Below, piece by piece: positions 35,170-43,930 of a DNA stretch of 64,000 bases. The notes under the pieces are model-generated. The model made no database searches and was not told the origin of the DNA. It was given only the letters and a program-made list of their open reading frames with translations. Numbering within the stretch: position 1 is the stretch's first letter; the number at the start of each line of letters is the position of its first letter. Source of the DNA: Halostreptopolyspora alba (GTDB lineage Bacteria; Actinomycetota; Actinomycetes; Streptosporangiales; Streptosporangiaceae). The stretch spans positions 91,387 to 155,386 of the forward strand of contig RJMB01000008.1 of NCBI GenBank assembly GCA_003725585.1, given 5' to 3'. Both the position numbers and the translations under genes were made by a program.

Positions 35170-36513
35170 GTGAGGCGCGTGAGCGAACGGTCCCGGAGCT
35201 TTTTCCGGGAGTTGTCCGAGCGACACCGGACGATGGGCGCTGTCGTGCTGCTCGTGGCACGCATGGTCCCTAGCGCCATGCGGATCCGCGTCGTCGGTCT
35301 CGCCGCCGAGGCGGCGTTCTTCTCACTGCTGTCCCTGCCGGCGCTGCTCCTGGGGCTCCTCGGTGCTCTCGGCCACCTGTCACCCGTCGTCGGCGTGGTC
35401 ACGGTCGAGGAGACCCGCGCCTGGATCATCGACACCGCGTCACTCGCGCTGACCACCGACACCGTCGACAGCCTGGTCGTTCCCCTGATCGACGACTTCC
35501 TGCGCGGCGCGCAGGGCAGCGTGCTCTCCATCACGTTCCTGGTGTCGCTGTGGTCCGGCTCGCGGGCCATGAACGTGTTCATCGACGCCATCACCATCGG
35601 CTACGGGCTCAACGGGCTACGCGGCTTCGTGTGGCAGCGCGTGCTCGCCCTCATCGCCTACATCGGTGGCCTGCTGTTCGCGCTCGTCGTACTGCCCATA
35701 CTCGTCGCCGGCCCGACCCTGGTTCACAACCTCGTACCGTACACCGGAGGCCATCTCCACCTGGTCTACTGGCCCGCGGTGGGCGGGATCTCGACGCTGG
35801 CCGTCGTCCTGCTGTACACGCTCAGCGTCCCGGTCCACATGCCTCCGTGGCGGCACCTGCCAGGGGCCCTGCTGGCCACGCTGATCCTGGTGGTCGGATC
35901 CGTGCTGCTGCGGCTCTACCTGAGCGCGTCGTTCGGCCAGGTATCGATCTACGGCTCCCTGGCCGCTCCGATCGCGATCCTGGTGTGGTTCTGGGTGATC
36001 GGGATGGCCGTGCTTCTCGGGTCCGCCCTGAACGCCGAGATCGACTCCATGTGGCCGACCGAGCGCACCGCCACCGCGCGGGCCGAGCTGGCGGCACTGA
36101 ACCTCGCCCACACCTCGCGCCTGGCCGAGCGGAGCGAACGGGCGCTGCGCGACGTCAGCGGAGAGGAGGGGAACACCGCCGCGGAGGACACGGACGAGAC
36201 AGAGCCGCCGGCGGAAGGCCCCACCCAGCCCCGGCCGGTCGCGGGCGTCGGACAGGTGGGGCGGCAGAGCGCGGACACGTCGGACCGGGGAGCGGACACG
36301 CCCGGCCCGGTGCCGAGGCAGGCTGGTGACGCCGACACTCCACGGCGGGGGACCGGGTCCGAGGACGCGCACGCGGCGGCTCCGGAACCGGTCAGCAACG
36401 CCGATGAGCGGGGGAATGTGGACAACGAGCGCACCGAGGGTCCGCACACGGTAACTTCGGGGAGGTCCGGCGCGCGCGAGCGCCCGGAACGTGAGGACGA
36501 GCAGCCAGAGTAG
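35170..36513 (+). CDS. YihY/BrkB family membrane protein
   Basis: A 447-aa polytopic membrane protein. The family core spans about 45-295: EAAFFSLLSLPALLLGLLGAL, FLVSLWSGSRAMNVFIDAITIGYG, and the last helices YGSLAAPIAILVWFWVIGMAVLLGSALNAEID. Earlier called ribonuclease BN, but the family is now treated as transporters or envelope proteins of unknown role. The last 150 residues are low-complexity, acidic and probably disordered in the cytoplasm, unusual in length. The start GTG 35170 fits the family N-terminus. GTG 35179 is an alternative. Confidence 0.85.
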   Translation: MRRVSERSRSFFRELSERHRTMGAVVLLVARMVPSAMRIRVVGLAAEAAFFSLLSLPALLLGLLGALGHLSPVVGVVTVEETRAWIIDTASLALTTDTVDSLVVPLIDDFLRGAQGSVLSITFLVSLWSGSRAMNVFIDAITIGYGLNGLRGFVWQRVLALIAYIGGLLFALVVLPILVAGPTLVHNLVPYTGGHLHLVYWPAVGGISTLAVVLLYTLSVPVHMPPWRHLPGALLATLILVVGSVLLRLYLSASFGQVSIYGSLAAPIAILVWFWVIGMAVLLGSALNAEIDSMWPTERTATARAELAALNLAHTSRLAERSERALRDVSGEEGNTAAEDTDETEPPAEGPTQPRPVAGVGQVGRQSADTSDRGADTPGPVPRQAGDADTPRRGTGSEDAHAAAPEPVSNADERGNVDNERTEGPHTVTSGRSGARERPEREDEQPE

Positions 36514-36667
36514 ACCACCGCCCGCGTTGACCCGCCTCGGTCGGCGAACGCCGATGGTTCCCCGCGCCATCTCCGCGATCGCGTCGCCACGCCCATGGAA
36601 CCCGACCGCCCAGCCGACCCGGCATCCCCGTCTCGTGCCCCTCCACGGCTCCCCACTGGACGCTTCC

Positions 36668-37420
36668 ATGACACGTACCGGGCCGTCCACGCCGCCCCGG
36701 TCCGCGCGCCGCCACCGGACCGCTGGGGTGTTGTCGTCGGCGCTCGCGGTCGTCGCGGTACTCGCCGCGGTCTCGGCCGCGACCGGGAACACCCTTCCGC
36801 TCGACGTCGTCCGCGGGCTCACGGGAGGCGAGACCCCGGCGTTCCACGGAGACGAGGGGCCGGCGACCCGGGCCGACGTGGTCGAGGCGCGCAGGCGCCT
36901 CGCCGTCATCGACACCGCCGGCCCCGGACGGTGGCGGGGCGGCTACGACCGGGACGCCTTCGGGGTGGACTGGGCGGACACCAGCGGCAACGGGTGCCCC
37001 ACCCGGCACGACGTCCTGGCCCGCGATCTCGACCGGGTCGACACGGCGCACGACTGCACGGTGCGTGGCGGGATCCTCGACGATCCCTATACCGGCGAAC
37101 GCCTCCACTTCACCTCCACCGACCCCCGGGCGGTGCAGGTCGACCACGTGGTGCCGCTGGCCCGCGCCTGGCGCATGGGCGCCGCCGAGTGGGACCACGA
37201 ACGGCGGGTGCGGTTCGCCAACGACCCGCGGAACCTGTTGGCCACCGATGGCGAGGCCAACATGGACAAGGGTGACTCCGGGCCGGGCGACTGGCAGCCC
37301 TACGAGGGCTACCAGTGCTCATACGCCGTCAGCTATATCGGGACCACCCACAACTACGGCCTGTCGCTGACGCCGCGTGACCGCGCCGGACTCCAACGGA
37401 TGCTGCGGAGCTGCGGTTGA
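36668..37420 (+). CDS. Secreted HNH endonuclease (DUF1524 type)
   Basis: A 250-aa exported nuclease. The N-terminus is Arg-rich followed by a hydrophobic segment (AGVLSSALAVVAVLAAVSAATG), a signal peptide or anchor. The mature part has the DUF1524 HNH core: VQVDHVVPLARAWRMGA (DH pair), WDHERRVRFANDPRNLLATD and ANMDKGD, which supply the metal-binding and catalytic His/Asn. Four Cys residues in the mature domain could form disulfides, fitting secretion. Such proteins may scavenge nucleic acid or act in competition. No immunity gene is seen beside it. Confidence 0.88.
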   Translation: MTRTGPSTPPRSARRHRTAGVLSSALAVVAVLAAVSAATGNTLPLDVVRGLTGGETPAFHGDEGPATRADVVEARRRLAVIDTAGPGRWRGGYDRDAFGVDWADTSGNGCPTRHDVLARDLDRVDTAHDCTVRGGILDDPYTGERLHFTSTDPRAVQVDHVVPLARAWRMGAAEWDHERRVRFANDPRNLLATDGEANMDKGDSGPGDWQPYEGYQCSYAVSYIGTTHNYGLSLTPRDRAGLQRMLRSCG

Positions 37421-37901
37421 GCGGGGGAGGGGCCGGACGACGCGCGTCCCGCCGTCACGTTCACCGCCGACCGGATGTGGCCAGGGTTCGCGGGGAATCG
37501 GTCGAGCACAACGCGGCCCGTGCCGTTGGATGGCGAGCCCCGCCCAATCGCGAACACCCCTGTTGTTCCAGGTGTCCGCCGCTGCGGCGGGCCCACCGGC
37601 CGGTCGTGGGACGCCAGGGACGACCTCGCTGCCGTGAGCCACGTGCTGTGCTGCCGTGGCTTCGGATCAGTATCATTGCCAACGCACCGGAGCGGTATCC
37701 CGCGCCGCTCGTTGACCGCCCCCACCTCCCAGGCCCCGTGCCGCGTCGCGCCGCGCGTCCCCAGGACGTCGGTACCAGAGTCGCCCACTCCGAAGAGTGG
37801 CGTGCCCACACCCTCGGCTCTGTCCCTACCGCGACGAGGTCGGCGTGCGCCAGCGCGCCACGAGCGGGATCTCCTGGGACACCTGCGCAACGGGAGTCGC
37901 C
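37421..37901. other. Intergenic region, nothing recognised
   Basis: 481 nt between the HNH nuclease and the propeller-like protein. Open frames here on both strands show no family motif or consistent ribosome site. It probably holds the promoter of the 37902 gene. A small AT-rich patch lies near 37665-37680 (CAGTATCATTGCC). Confidence 0.4.
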
Positions 37902-39329
37902 GTGACTAGCGCCGACGAGCTGGAACCGCCCCAGCAGCCGGTCACCATTGTCATCGCCCCTGACGAGTCACGCGCCGAGGTCACCTTCCAGGGCAACACC
38001 CAGGTCGTGACCGGAGGAATCCCCAAGGAGACCCGGCGCGAGGCCCTGGACGCCGTAACCCGGCACGCGCTCGCCCTGGGGCGGCCGGTGCGCGTCAACG
38101 CCCGCGACTCCAACGGGGAGTGGCAGCTCGTCGTCACCCCCGACGGCATCGTGCACGCCGAGGGCGGCGAAGCTCCGGAGCACAAGCTCCCCAAGGGGCC
38201 GGGAGCGGCCAGGGCGCGAGGACGGGCCCATACCGTCCTCCGGTTCACCGGGATCGGCGTGCTCACCGTCGGCCTCCTCGCGGTCGCCGGTGGCGTGGTG
38301 ATGTGGTTGTTGCCCGACACCGTGGTCACCCCGAGCAACGGGGGCGAGGACCCCGTCACGCTCGAGGCCCGGCCGAACCCGCCCGGCTACGGTCCCGAGG
38401 CCGACTGGCGGATCCCGGTCGACCCCGCCTCCCGGCCGGCCGTCTCTCCCGACGGGAACCGGGTCAGCTACTTCGACCGGGAGGGCCAGCTCGTCGTCGC
38501 GGGACCCGACGGGACCCCGGAGTGGTCCGACGAGCCGCCCGCCGACATCGCCGACATCGAGCACACCCCCCGGTTCGTGCGCGACGGCGACGGTTACGGT
38601 GTCGCCCTCCTCGCCGGGGACACGCTGTGGCAGTGGCCCGAGAGCGGTGGCGATCCCGTGGAGTACGAGGTTCCCTCCGACACCTCCGTCTCGTTCGCCG
38701 GGGACTCGGTGCTCGTCTCCAACGACGAGAGCGCGTTCGTTCCCCTCGACGGTGAGTTGCGGGAGGTTCCGGTCGAGGCGCCGGCGGGGCCGCTGATCGC
38801 CGACGGTGAGCGCGTGCTCATGGCCGAGCTGCGCGATGTCCCGTGGAGGTGGGTGACCCCGGACGCCTCGGTCACCGAGGTCGAACCCGACACGCCCTCC
38901 GGAGCCGACACCGTCGACCAGGTGGTGACCGCCAGGGGCGACCACGTCATCGTGCGCTGGAGCACCGAGAGCGACGACGAGGTGGTGCTCGCGGCCCACG
39001 ACTCCACCGACGGCTCGGTCGTGGCCTCGCACGCGATCGCCCCCGACGAGATCGAGGACGCCCGGTGGATCGAGGGCGACACCATGGCCGCCTACGGCCC
39101 GATCCTGGTCCGTCTGGACGACGGGTCCACCGAGGTGCTGGAGGGGCTGAGGCCCGTCAGCGCCGCGGGGGACGCCGTCTACGGGGAGATCGGCGGCGAG
39201 CCCGTCGCTGTGGGTCCCGATGGCGCGCGCTCCGACCTGGAGGAGAACACGGCGCGCCCCTGGGGGTTGCTCGACGGGCGCGCGGTGGTCTTCGCCGAAG
39301 ACCACATCTATGCCCTCTCCCCACAATGA
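37902..39329 (+). CDS. Single-pass membrane protein with extracytoplasmic beta-propeller-like domain
   Basis: A 475-aa protein. The first 100 residues are cytoplasmic and include a small domain (VTIVIAPDESRAEVTFQGNTQ...REALDAVTRHALALGRPVRVNA). One membrane helix follows (FTGIGVLTVGLLAVAGGVVMWLL, about 110-132). The rest is a very acidic series of short beta-rich units (PAVSPDGNRVSYFDREGQLVV, FAGDSVLVSNDESAFVPL and so on) resembling an irregular WD40/TolB propeller. I know no function. GTG 37902 has GGGAG at 5-6 nt. The LPVTG surface protein starts 27 nt after its stop, so the two are probably cotranscribed and may work together at the cell surface. Confidence 0.75.
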   Translation: MTSADELEPPQQPVTIVIAPDESRAEVTFQGNTQVVTGGIPKETRREALDAVTRHALALGRPVRVNARDSNGEWQLVVTPDGIVHAEGGEAPEHKLPKGPGAARARGRAHTVLRFTGIGVLTVGLLAVAGGVVMWLLPDTVVTPSNGGEDPVTLEARPNPPGYGPEADWRIPVDPASRPAVSPDGNRVSYFDREGQLVVAGPDGTPEWSDEPPADIADIEHTPRFVRDGDGYGVALLAGDTLWQWPESGGDPVEYEVPSDTSVSFAGDSVLVSNDESAFVPLDGELREVPVEAPAGPLIADGERVLMAELRDVPWRWVTPDASVTEVEPDTPSGADTVDQVVTARGDHVIVRWSTESDDEVVLAAHDSTDGSVVASHAIAPDEIEDARWIEGDTMAAYGPILVRLDDGSTEVLEGLRPVSAAGDAVYGEIGGEPVAVGPDGARSDLEENTARPWGLLDGRAVVFAEDHIYALSPQ

Positions 39330-39356
39330 ATCCCCCCGAAAATGGAAAGGAGATGT

Positions 39357-39968
39357 ATGTCCCATACATCGCGCGTGGTCTCCGTGACCGCCGCGGCTTT
39401 GCTGGCCACCGGATTCTCGGCCGGGCCGGCGTTCGCCGACGAGGGTGGGGGACTCCCCAACCCGGTCGACCCTCCCCCCGAGGGAACGAGTCCTCCGGAG
39501 AATCCAGGGGACGGTGGGTCCGAGGACCCCGCGCCCCCGCCGGACGACCCCACCCCACCGCCGGACGATCCGACACCTCCGCCGGAGGATCCGGATCCGC
39601 CCGAGGATCCTGACCCGCCGGAGGACCCGGACCCGCCCGAGGATCCTGATCCACCGGAGGACCCGGACCCGCCCGAGGACCCGGACCCGCCGGAAACCCC
39701 GGACGATCCCGAGGATCCGGGGGACCCGGCGCCGCCGCCGCAGGATGACGGCGGTGGCAACGGGGGCGGTGGCGACGAGCAGGCGCCCCCGAACGGCGAC
39801 CAGCAGGCCGCGGCACCCGCGGGTGACAACGGCTCCGGCTCCGGGAGCGAGCTCCCGGTCACCGGGATCGAGCTTTCGGGCTTCGTGCTCGGAGGTGTCC
39901 TGGCCGCCGGCATCGGTGCGGCCACCATCTACGCGACCCGGCGTACCGCCGCTCCCCAGGAGCTGTAA
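39357..39968 (+). CDS. LPXTG-anchored surface protein with Pro/Glu/Asp repeats
   Basis: A 203-aa sortase substrate. A Sec signal peptide cleaves after AFA (about residue 27). The middle (about 40-125) is an extended Pro-rich acidic stalk with PPEDPDP-type hexapeptide repeats. Gly-rich linkers follow, then LPVTG at 166-170, a membrane helix and a short RR-containing tail: a complete cell-wall sorting signal. No folded domain is present, so it may serve as a stalk or spacer on the cell wall. An AAGGAGATG ribosome site supports ATG 39357. It is 27 nt downstream of the propeller-like protein. No sortase gene is in the window. Confidence 0.85.
   Translation: MSHTSRVVSVTAAALLATGFSAGPAFADEGGGLPNPVDPPPEGTSPPENPGDGGSEDPAPPPDDPTPPPDDPTPPPEDPDPPEDPDPPEDPDPPEDPDPPEDPDPPEDPDPPETPDDPEDPGDPAPPPQDDGGGNGGGGDEQAPPNGDQQAAAPAGDNGSGSGSELPVTGIELSGFVLGGVLAAGIGAATIYATRRTAAPQEL
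39590..39706 (+). repeat. 18-bp tandem coding repeats (PEDPDP units)
   Basis: About six copies of an 18-nt unit encoding PEDPDP, alternating between GAGGATCCTGA and GAGGACCCGGA variants so that a 36-bp higher-order period is visible. The copies lie in the LPVTG protein and will be prone to copy-number change. Confidence 0.7.
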
Positions 39969-39992
39969 CACGCTGGGCACCGATGCGAGAAC

Positions 39993-40028
39993 CCCGGGTC
40001 GGGCCGCCGGCCGGCGGCCCGACCCGGG
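39993..40028. terminator. Perfect 36-bp palindrome between convergent genes
   Basis: 18 bp each side with no spacer, centred between 40010 and 40011 (core GGGCCGCCGG/CCGGCGGCCC). It lies between the LPVTG gene stop (39968) and abuts the MFS stop codon (40029), so it probably terminates both transcripts. Confidence 0.75.
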
Positions 40029-41231
40029 TCAGCTCCGAGGCCGTAACGCGGCCGCGAGCGTGGCGGCGACGACCCCGCAGGCGGGGATCACCCAGAGCCC
40101 GACACCGAGTGAGGTCGTGTCGGCGACCATTCCAACGAGCGGCGGGAGCCCCAGGAACCCGATCCGCCCGAGCCAACCGACGAGGGCCACCCCGTCCCCG
40201 CTGCGCACCCCGGGCACGTCGCCCGCCGCGGCGAGTGTCAGCGGGAACAGTGTCGACACACCCAGACCGAGCAGGCCGAACCCGGCGATCGCCATCGCCG
40301 TGCCGGGAAACACCAGCGCCGTCGCCAGTCCGGCCGCGGTGAGCAGAGCGCCCGAGCGGGCCACCGTCACGGCGCCGAAGCGGTCGGTGAGCCGGTCGCC
40401 GGTGAGCCGTCCGACGGTCATCAGCGCCTGGCAGGCCACGAACGGCAGGCCCGCGAGGAACGCGTTCGCGCCCAGTTCGTCCCGGGTGTAGACGGCCCCC
40501 CACGACGCCGCGGAGTCCTCGATCCCGCCGGCCATCATCAGCAGTACGCTCAGCGCGAGCAGCACGAACATGGCCCGCATCGAAGGACGGGGCGCGCGCG
40601 CTCCTCCCGGGAGTGCGACGCGGCCCTCGCGCTCGGCGTGCTCGGGTCCCGGAAGCAGGCCGCGGGAGGCGGCCAGGGTGAGCGCGACCAGGAGCAGCGC
40701 GACAACGGCGAGGTGCGCGGACAGGGGGATCCCGAGTCCCGCCATGCTCGAGCCGAGCAGGCCGCCGCACACCGCGGCGATACTCCAGACGGCGTGGAAG
40801 GTGTTGATGATCGTCCGCCGGTATCGGTGCTGCACCCGCAGCCCGTGCGCGTTCATGGCCGCGTCCATCCACGCGTCGGCACATCCCAGGACGAACAGGA
40901 CCGACGCCAGGGCCCACCAACCCGGCGCTACGGCGACCAGCGGCAGGGTCAGCGCGAGCAGCAGTCCCGAGGCCACGGCCGCGCGGCCGCTTCCCAACCG
41001 GGCGATGAGCGGGCTGGCGAGCAGCCCTGTGACCAGCGCCCCCAGCGGCATCGCCGCGACCGCGGTTCCCAGCGCCGTGTTGGACAGGTGGAGCTCACTC
41101 TTGAGCGTTGGCAGCCACGGAACGACGTTGGTGTAGCAGAACCCATTGACGAGGAAGAGAACGACCACAGCGAGGCGCCCGTGTCTCGCCTCCGCGCCCG
41201 GCCGTTGCGGAATTCCTCGACCGATGGCCAC
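40029..41231 (-). CDS. MFS transporter
   Basis: Major facilitator permease, 400 aa, with about 12 hydrophobic helices in two halves. The first begins LAVVVLFLVNGFCYTNVVPWLP. A conserved loop (IARLGSGRAAVASGLLLALT) is the motif A-like region between helices 2 and 3, and a second copy (LTDRFGAVTVARSGALLTAAG) marks the second half. The type resembles fucose/YbjJ-like MFS proteins, but substrate is unknown. It is monocistronic and converges on the LPVTG gene. Confidence 0.88.
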   Translation of the reverse strand: MAIGRGIPQRPGAEARHGRLAVVVLFLVNGFCYTNVVPWLPTLKSELHLSNTALGTAVAAMPLGALVTGLLASPLIARLGSGRAAVASGLLLALTLPLVAVAPGWWALASVLFVLGCADAWMDAAMNAHGLRVQHRYRRTIINTFHAVWSIAAVCGGLLGSSMAGLGIPLSAHLAVVALLLVALTLAASRGLLPGPEHAEREGRVALPGGARAPRPSMRAMFVLLALSVLLMMAGGIEDSAASWGAVYTRDELGANAFLAGLPFVACQALMTVGRLTGDRLTDRFGAVTVARSGALLTAAGLATALVFPGTAMAIAGFGLLGLGVSTLFPLTLAAAGDVPGVRSGDGVALVGWLGRIGFLGLPPLVGMVADTTSLGVGLWVIPACGVVAATLAAALRPRS

Positions 41232-41412
41232 TCATCCTCCTGCCCTGGACCACACGAGCCTCCCCGGAGGCTACGCCTTCGCGGCGGGGGGTTGCGCCGC
41301 ACGCGCGACACTTCTTACATAGGACCTTTCGTTCGATTTCCCGTTGGACTACGACGATCTCGCCGCTGCCGGAATCCCTCTCGTCCGGCCTTCACGACCG
41401 GAGGTCCGATCG

Positions 41413-41979
41413 ATGATCGACCTGAACGCGCTGCGTGCGAAACCGACGCTCTCGGGCGACCGCGTCCGACTCGTGCCCCTCAGCGAGGAGCACACCGACG
41501 CGTTCTACGCCTCAACCCTGGATGAGGAGGTTCGGCGACTCACGGGTACCCATCGCACGCTCAGCTACCACCAGGTCCAACAGTGGTGCGCGACGCGCGC
41601 CGAGAGCCGCGACCGGGTGGATCTGGCCATCACCGAGCGTCCGGGCGGGCGCTTCGTCGGTGAGCTGTCGTTGCAGGACTTCGACCAGGAGAACGAGAGC
41701 GCCGAATACCGCATCGCGTTATCGGCGATCGAGTTCACCGGTCAGGGACTGGGAAGGGAGGCCACCCGGCTCGTTCTGGACTACGCGTTCGGCCAGCTCG
41801 GGCTGCACCGTGTCTGGCTGCACGTGTACGCGTTCAACATGCGCGCGATCGCCGTGTACCGCGCGTGCGGGTTCAGCGTCGAGGGGAGGATGCGCGAGTC
41901 CTTGCTCTGGGACGGCCGTCGGCACGACTCGCTGCTCATGGGGGTACTGGAGCACGACTTCGCCAAGTTGTCCGATTGA
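41413..41979 (+). CDS. GNAT family N-acetyltransferase (RimJ/RimL type)
   Basis: Acetyl-CoA-dependent acetyltransferase, 188 aa. The acetyl-CoA binding region reads FTGQGLGREATRLVLDYAF (Q-x-x-G-x-G/A motif), followed by LHRVWLHVYAFNMRAIAVYRACGFSVEGRMRES, typical of the RimJ/RimL/SpeG group that acetylates protein N-termini, amines or antibiotics. ATG 41413 is preceded by GGAGG at 8 nt. An upstream in-frame GTG/TTG region is not needed. It stands alone. Confidence 0.9.
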   Translation: MIDLNALRAKPTLSGDRVRLVPLSEEHTDAFYASTLDEEVRRLTGTHRTLSYHQVQQWCATRAESRDRVDLAITERPGGRFVGELSLQDFDQENESAEYRIALSAIEFTGQGLGREATRLVLDYAFGQLGLHRVWLHVYAFNMRAIAVYRACGFSVEGRMRESLLWDGRRHDSLLMGVLEHDFAKLSD

Positions 41980-42143
41980 GCCCGCCCGCGCCGTGGTCTC
42001 CCGACCGTGCGTGGATTCGTCGATTTCGGCACCGGCGGGTTGGGGTGGGGAGGGGAGCGGGTATGGCCGTAGGCACTCTCTGGGAAGCGTGCCGGAGGGG
42101 AGCGGGGCACCGCTGCACGTCCGTGGCTGGGGCATCGAACGAT

Positions 42144-43448
42144 ATGAGTCCGCTACCCGTATCGCTGCCGTTCACCGACCGCTCCGAGGCGGGTCGTCGC
42201 CTCGTCGAGCGGGTACGCGCGTTCGCGGTGACCGACCCTGTGGTGCTCGCCCTGCCGCGCGGCGGGGTCCCCGTCGGGGTCGAGCTCGCCCGCCGACTGC
42301 GGGTGGAGCTGGAGGTCCTCATGGTTCGCAAGATCGGACTGCCGAACCACCCGGAGATGGGGATCGGGGCGATCACCGAGGACGGCCACGTGTGCTTCGA
42401 CGACCGCGCCCTGGCTCGCATGGGGATAGCCCGCGAGGCGCTGGCGGAGACCGTCGAGGCGGAACGGGCCGAGCTCGCCCGCCGCGTCGAGACGTACCGG
42501 GGCACCCGAGCGGCGCCTCGGATAACCGGGCGCGACGTCCTCGTCGTCGATGACGGCGTCGCCACCGGCGGTACCGCCAAGGCCGCGCTGCGCATGGTAC
42601 GCCGACAGCGGCCGGCGCGCCTGGTGCTGGCGGTACCGGTGGCCTCCCAGCAGGCGGTCGAGACACTGCGCCCCGAGGTCGACGACATCGTCGTGCTGAC
42701 CGCGCCGGAGAACTTTCGGGCCGTGGGGGAGTGGTACCGCGACTTCGGCCAGCTCACCGACGACGACGTCTCGACGGCTCTCCGCGAACTGCGGGCCGTG
42801 AGGAGTGGCGCCGACTCCCAACGCGCCGTGCGGATCCGCGCGGCGGATGTCTACCTCGACGGTGACCTCACCAGCCCCTCGGAGGTCCGCGGATCCGTCG
42901 TGTTCGCGGTCAGCCACGGACGGCACGATCCACGGCGCCACGGCGTCGCCGAAGGGCTGCGCCGTTCGGGCTACGCGACGCTCATGCTCGACCTGCTCAC
43001 CCACGACGAGTGGCGTCGCGAGCGCCAGGACGGATGGAGCGGGGTGGACACCGTCCAGCTGGGCGAACGGCTCACCGCGGCAGTCAGGTGGCTGCGCCGG
43101 AGCACCGATCTCGCCGGTGAGCCCGTGGGGCTGTTGGCCACGGGCGCCGCTGCGCCCGCGGCGCTGGTGACCGCTGCCGGCCGTCCCGACGACGTCGCCG
43201 CGGTGGTTGCGCACGGCGGACGGATCGACCTGGCCGAGGAAAGCCTTCCCCAGGTGCGCGCGCCCACCCTGGTTCTGGTCCCGGGAAGTGAGTCGTTCGT
43301 TCGCGAACTCACCGAATGGGCGCTGCGCCGGCTGGGCGCGCCGTACGACCTACGGGTGGTGCCGGGGGCGGAGCAGCTACTGCCGGAGTCCGAGGACTGG
43401 CGTGAGGGGAGCGAGGCCGCGGTCCAGTGGTTCGAGCGGCACCTCTGA
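42144..43448 (+). CDS. Phosphoribosyltransferase fused to a degenerate alpha/beta-hydrolase domain
   Basis: A 434-aa two-domain protein. Residues 1-220 are a type I phosphoribosyltransferase: LALPRGGVPVGVELA and the PRPP loop VLVVDDGVATGGTAKAAL (about 132-149). Residues 235-434 have the order of the dienelactone-hydrolase-like domain found in the same fusion elsewhere (for example mycobacterial Rv0571c). Here the nucleophile elbow, normally GASTG, reads LLATGAAAPAAL with no Ser. The Asp position reads VPGSESF, and the His position reads PGAEQLL. The hydrolase half therefore appears catalytically dead. Substrates of either half are unknown. Confidence 0.88.
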   Translation: MSPLPVSLPFTDRSEAGRRLVERVRAFAVTDPVVLALPRGGVPVGVELARRLRVELEVLMVRKIGLPNHPEMGIGAITEDGHVCFDDRALARMGIAREALAETVEAERAELARRVETYRGTRAAPRITGRDVLVVDDGVATGGTAKAALRMVRRQRPARLVLAVPVASQQAVETLRPEVDDIVVLTAPENFRAVGEWYRDFGQLTDDDVSTALRELRAVRSGADSQRAVRIRAADVYLDGDLTSPSEVRGSVVFAVSHGRHDPRRHGVAEGLRRSGYATLMLDLLTHDEWRRERQDGWSGVDTVQLGERLTAAVRWLRRSTDLAGEPVGLLATGAAAPAALVTAAGRPDDVAAVVAHGGRIDLAEESLPQVRAPTLVLVPGSESFVRELTEWALRRLGAPYDLRVVPGAEQLLPESEDWREGSEAAVQWFERHL

Positions 43449-43460
43449 CCCGTGCCACAA

Positions 43461-43507
43461 ATACCCGTGGCGCCCTCGACGAGGTAACGTCGGGGCGCCA
43501 CGGGTAT
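43461..43507. terminator. Perfect 15-bp hairpin between convergent genes
   Basis: ATACCCGTGGCGCCC at 43461-43475 pairs exactly with 43493-43507 around a 17-nt loop. It lies just after the phosphoribosyltransferase stop and is positioned to terminate the convergent WhiB transcript too. Confidence 0.75.
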
Positions 43508-43630
43508 AGAGAGGCCGGGACCTTAGGGAGGCTGGTGTCCGTAGGCCGGTGCGAGAACTGATGACGGTGCGCGAGCCACGGGAGGCGACCCTGGCCAATC
43601 GCCGCGTGCCCGTGGGTGCGGGCGGGCGAC

Positions 43631-43930
43631 TCAGGCCGCGTTCGCGCGGCGCATGCGACGCCGACGCTCGGAGGCGCGCTCGTCCTCATTCAGGCCACCC
43701 CATGTTCCGTACTTCTCGGGACGCGAAATCGCGTAGTCCAGACATTCGGTACGGACCGGGCACTGGGCACAGATCTCCTTCGCCTTGCGCTCGCGAATCT
43801 CCCGTTCCGGCTGGCGTTCACCATCCGGGCCGAAGAAAAGCACAAGGTCCTCGCCCCGGCACGCGGCAGCATCCTGCCAGCCCCAGCTCGGGCGGGGGCG
43901 AAGCGTGGCCTGCCGACGCACCTGAGACAT
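43631..43930 (-). CDS. WhiB family redox-sensing transcriptional regulator
   Basis: A 99-aa Wbl protein. Four Cys ligands for the [4Fe-4S] cluster: Cys24 (AAACRGED), then Cys54 and Cys57 (EICAQCPV) and Cys63 (TECLDYA). The GTWGG turn (76-80) and the Arg-rich RRRRMRRANAA tail for DNA or sigma-factor contact are present. Wbl proteins control development, redox and antibiotic responses in actinomycetes. I do not assign a subtype symbol. ATG 43930 is preceded by AGAGGTGG at 7 nt. It has a long 5' intergenic region. Confidence 0.93.
   Translation of the reverse strand: MSQVRRQATLRPRPSWGWQDAAACRGEDLVLFFGPDGERQPEREIRERKAKEICAQCPVRTECLDYAISRPEKYGTWGGLNEDERASERRRRMRRANAA

Noticed and set aside
39590..39706. 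CRISPR or minisatellite array
   Set aside because: Tandem units are in-frame coding repeats inside a surface protein, with no spacers.
37968..39980. 670-codon minus-strand frame with repeated RVRVLGRVRIL units
   Set aside because: The apparent repeat is the antisense of the PEDPDP coding repeat in the LPVTG gene and of the propeller-like gene.
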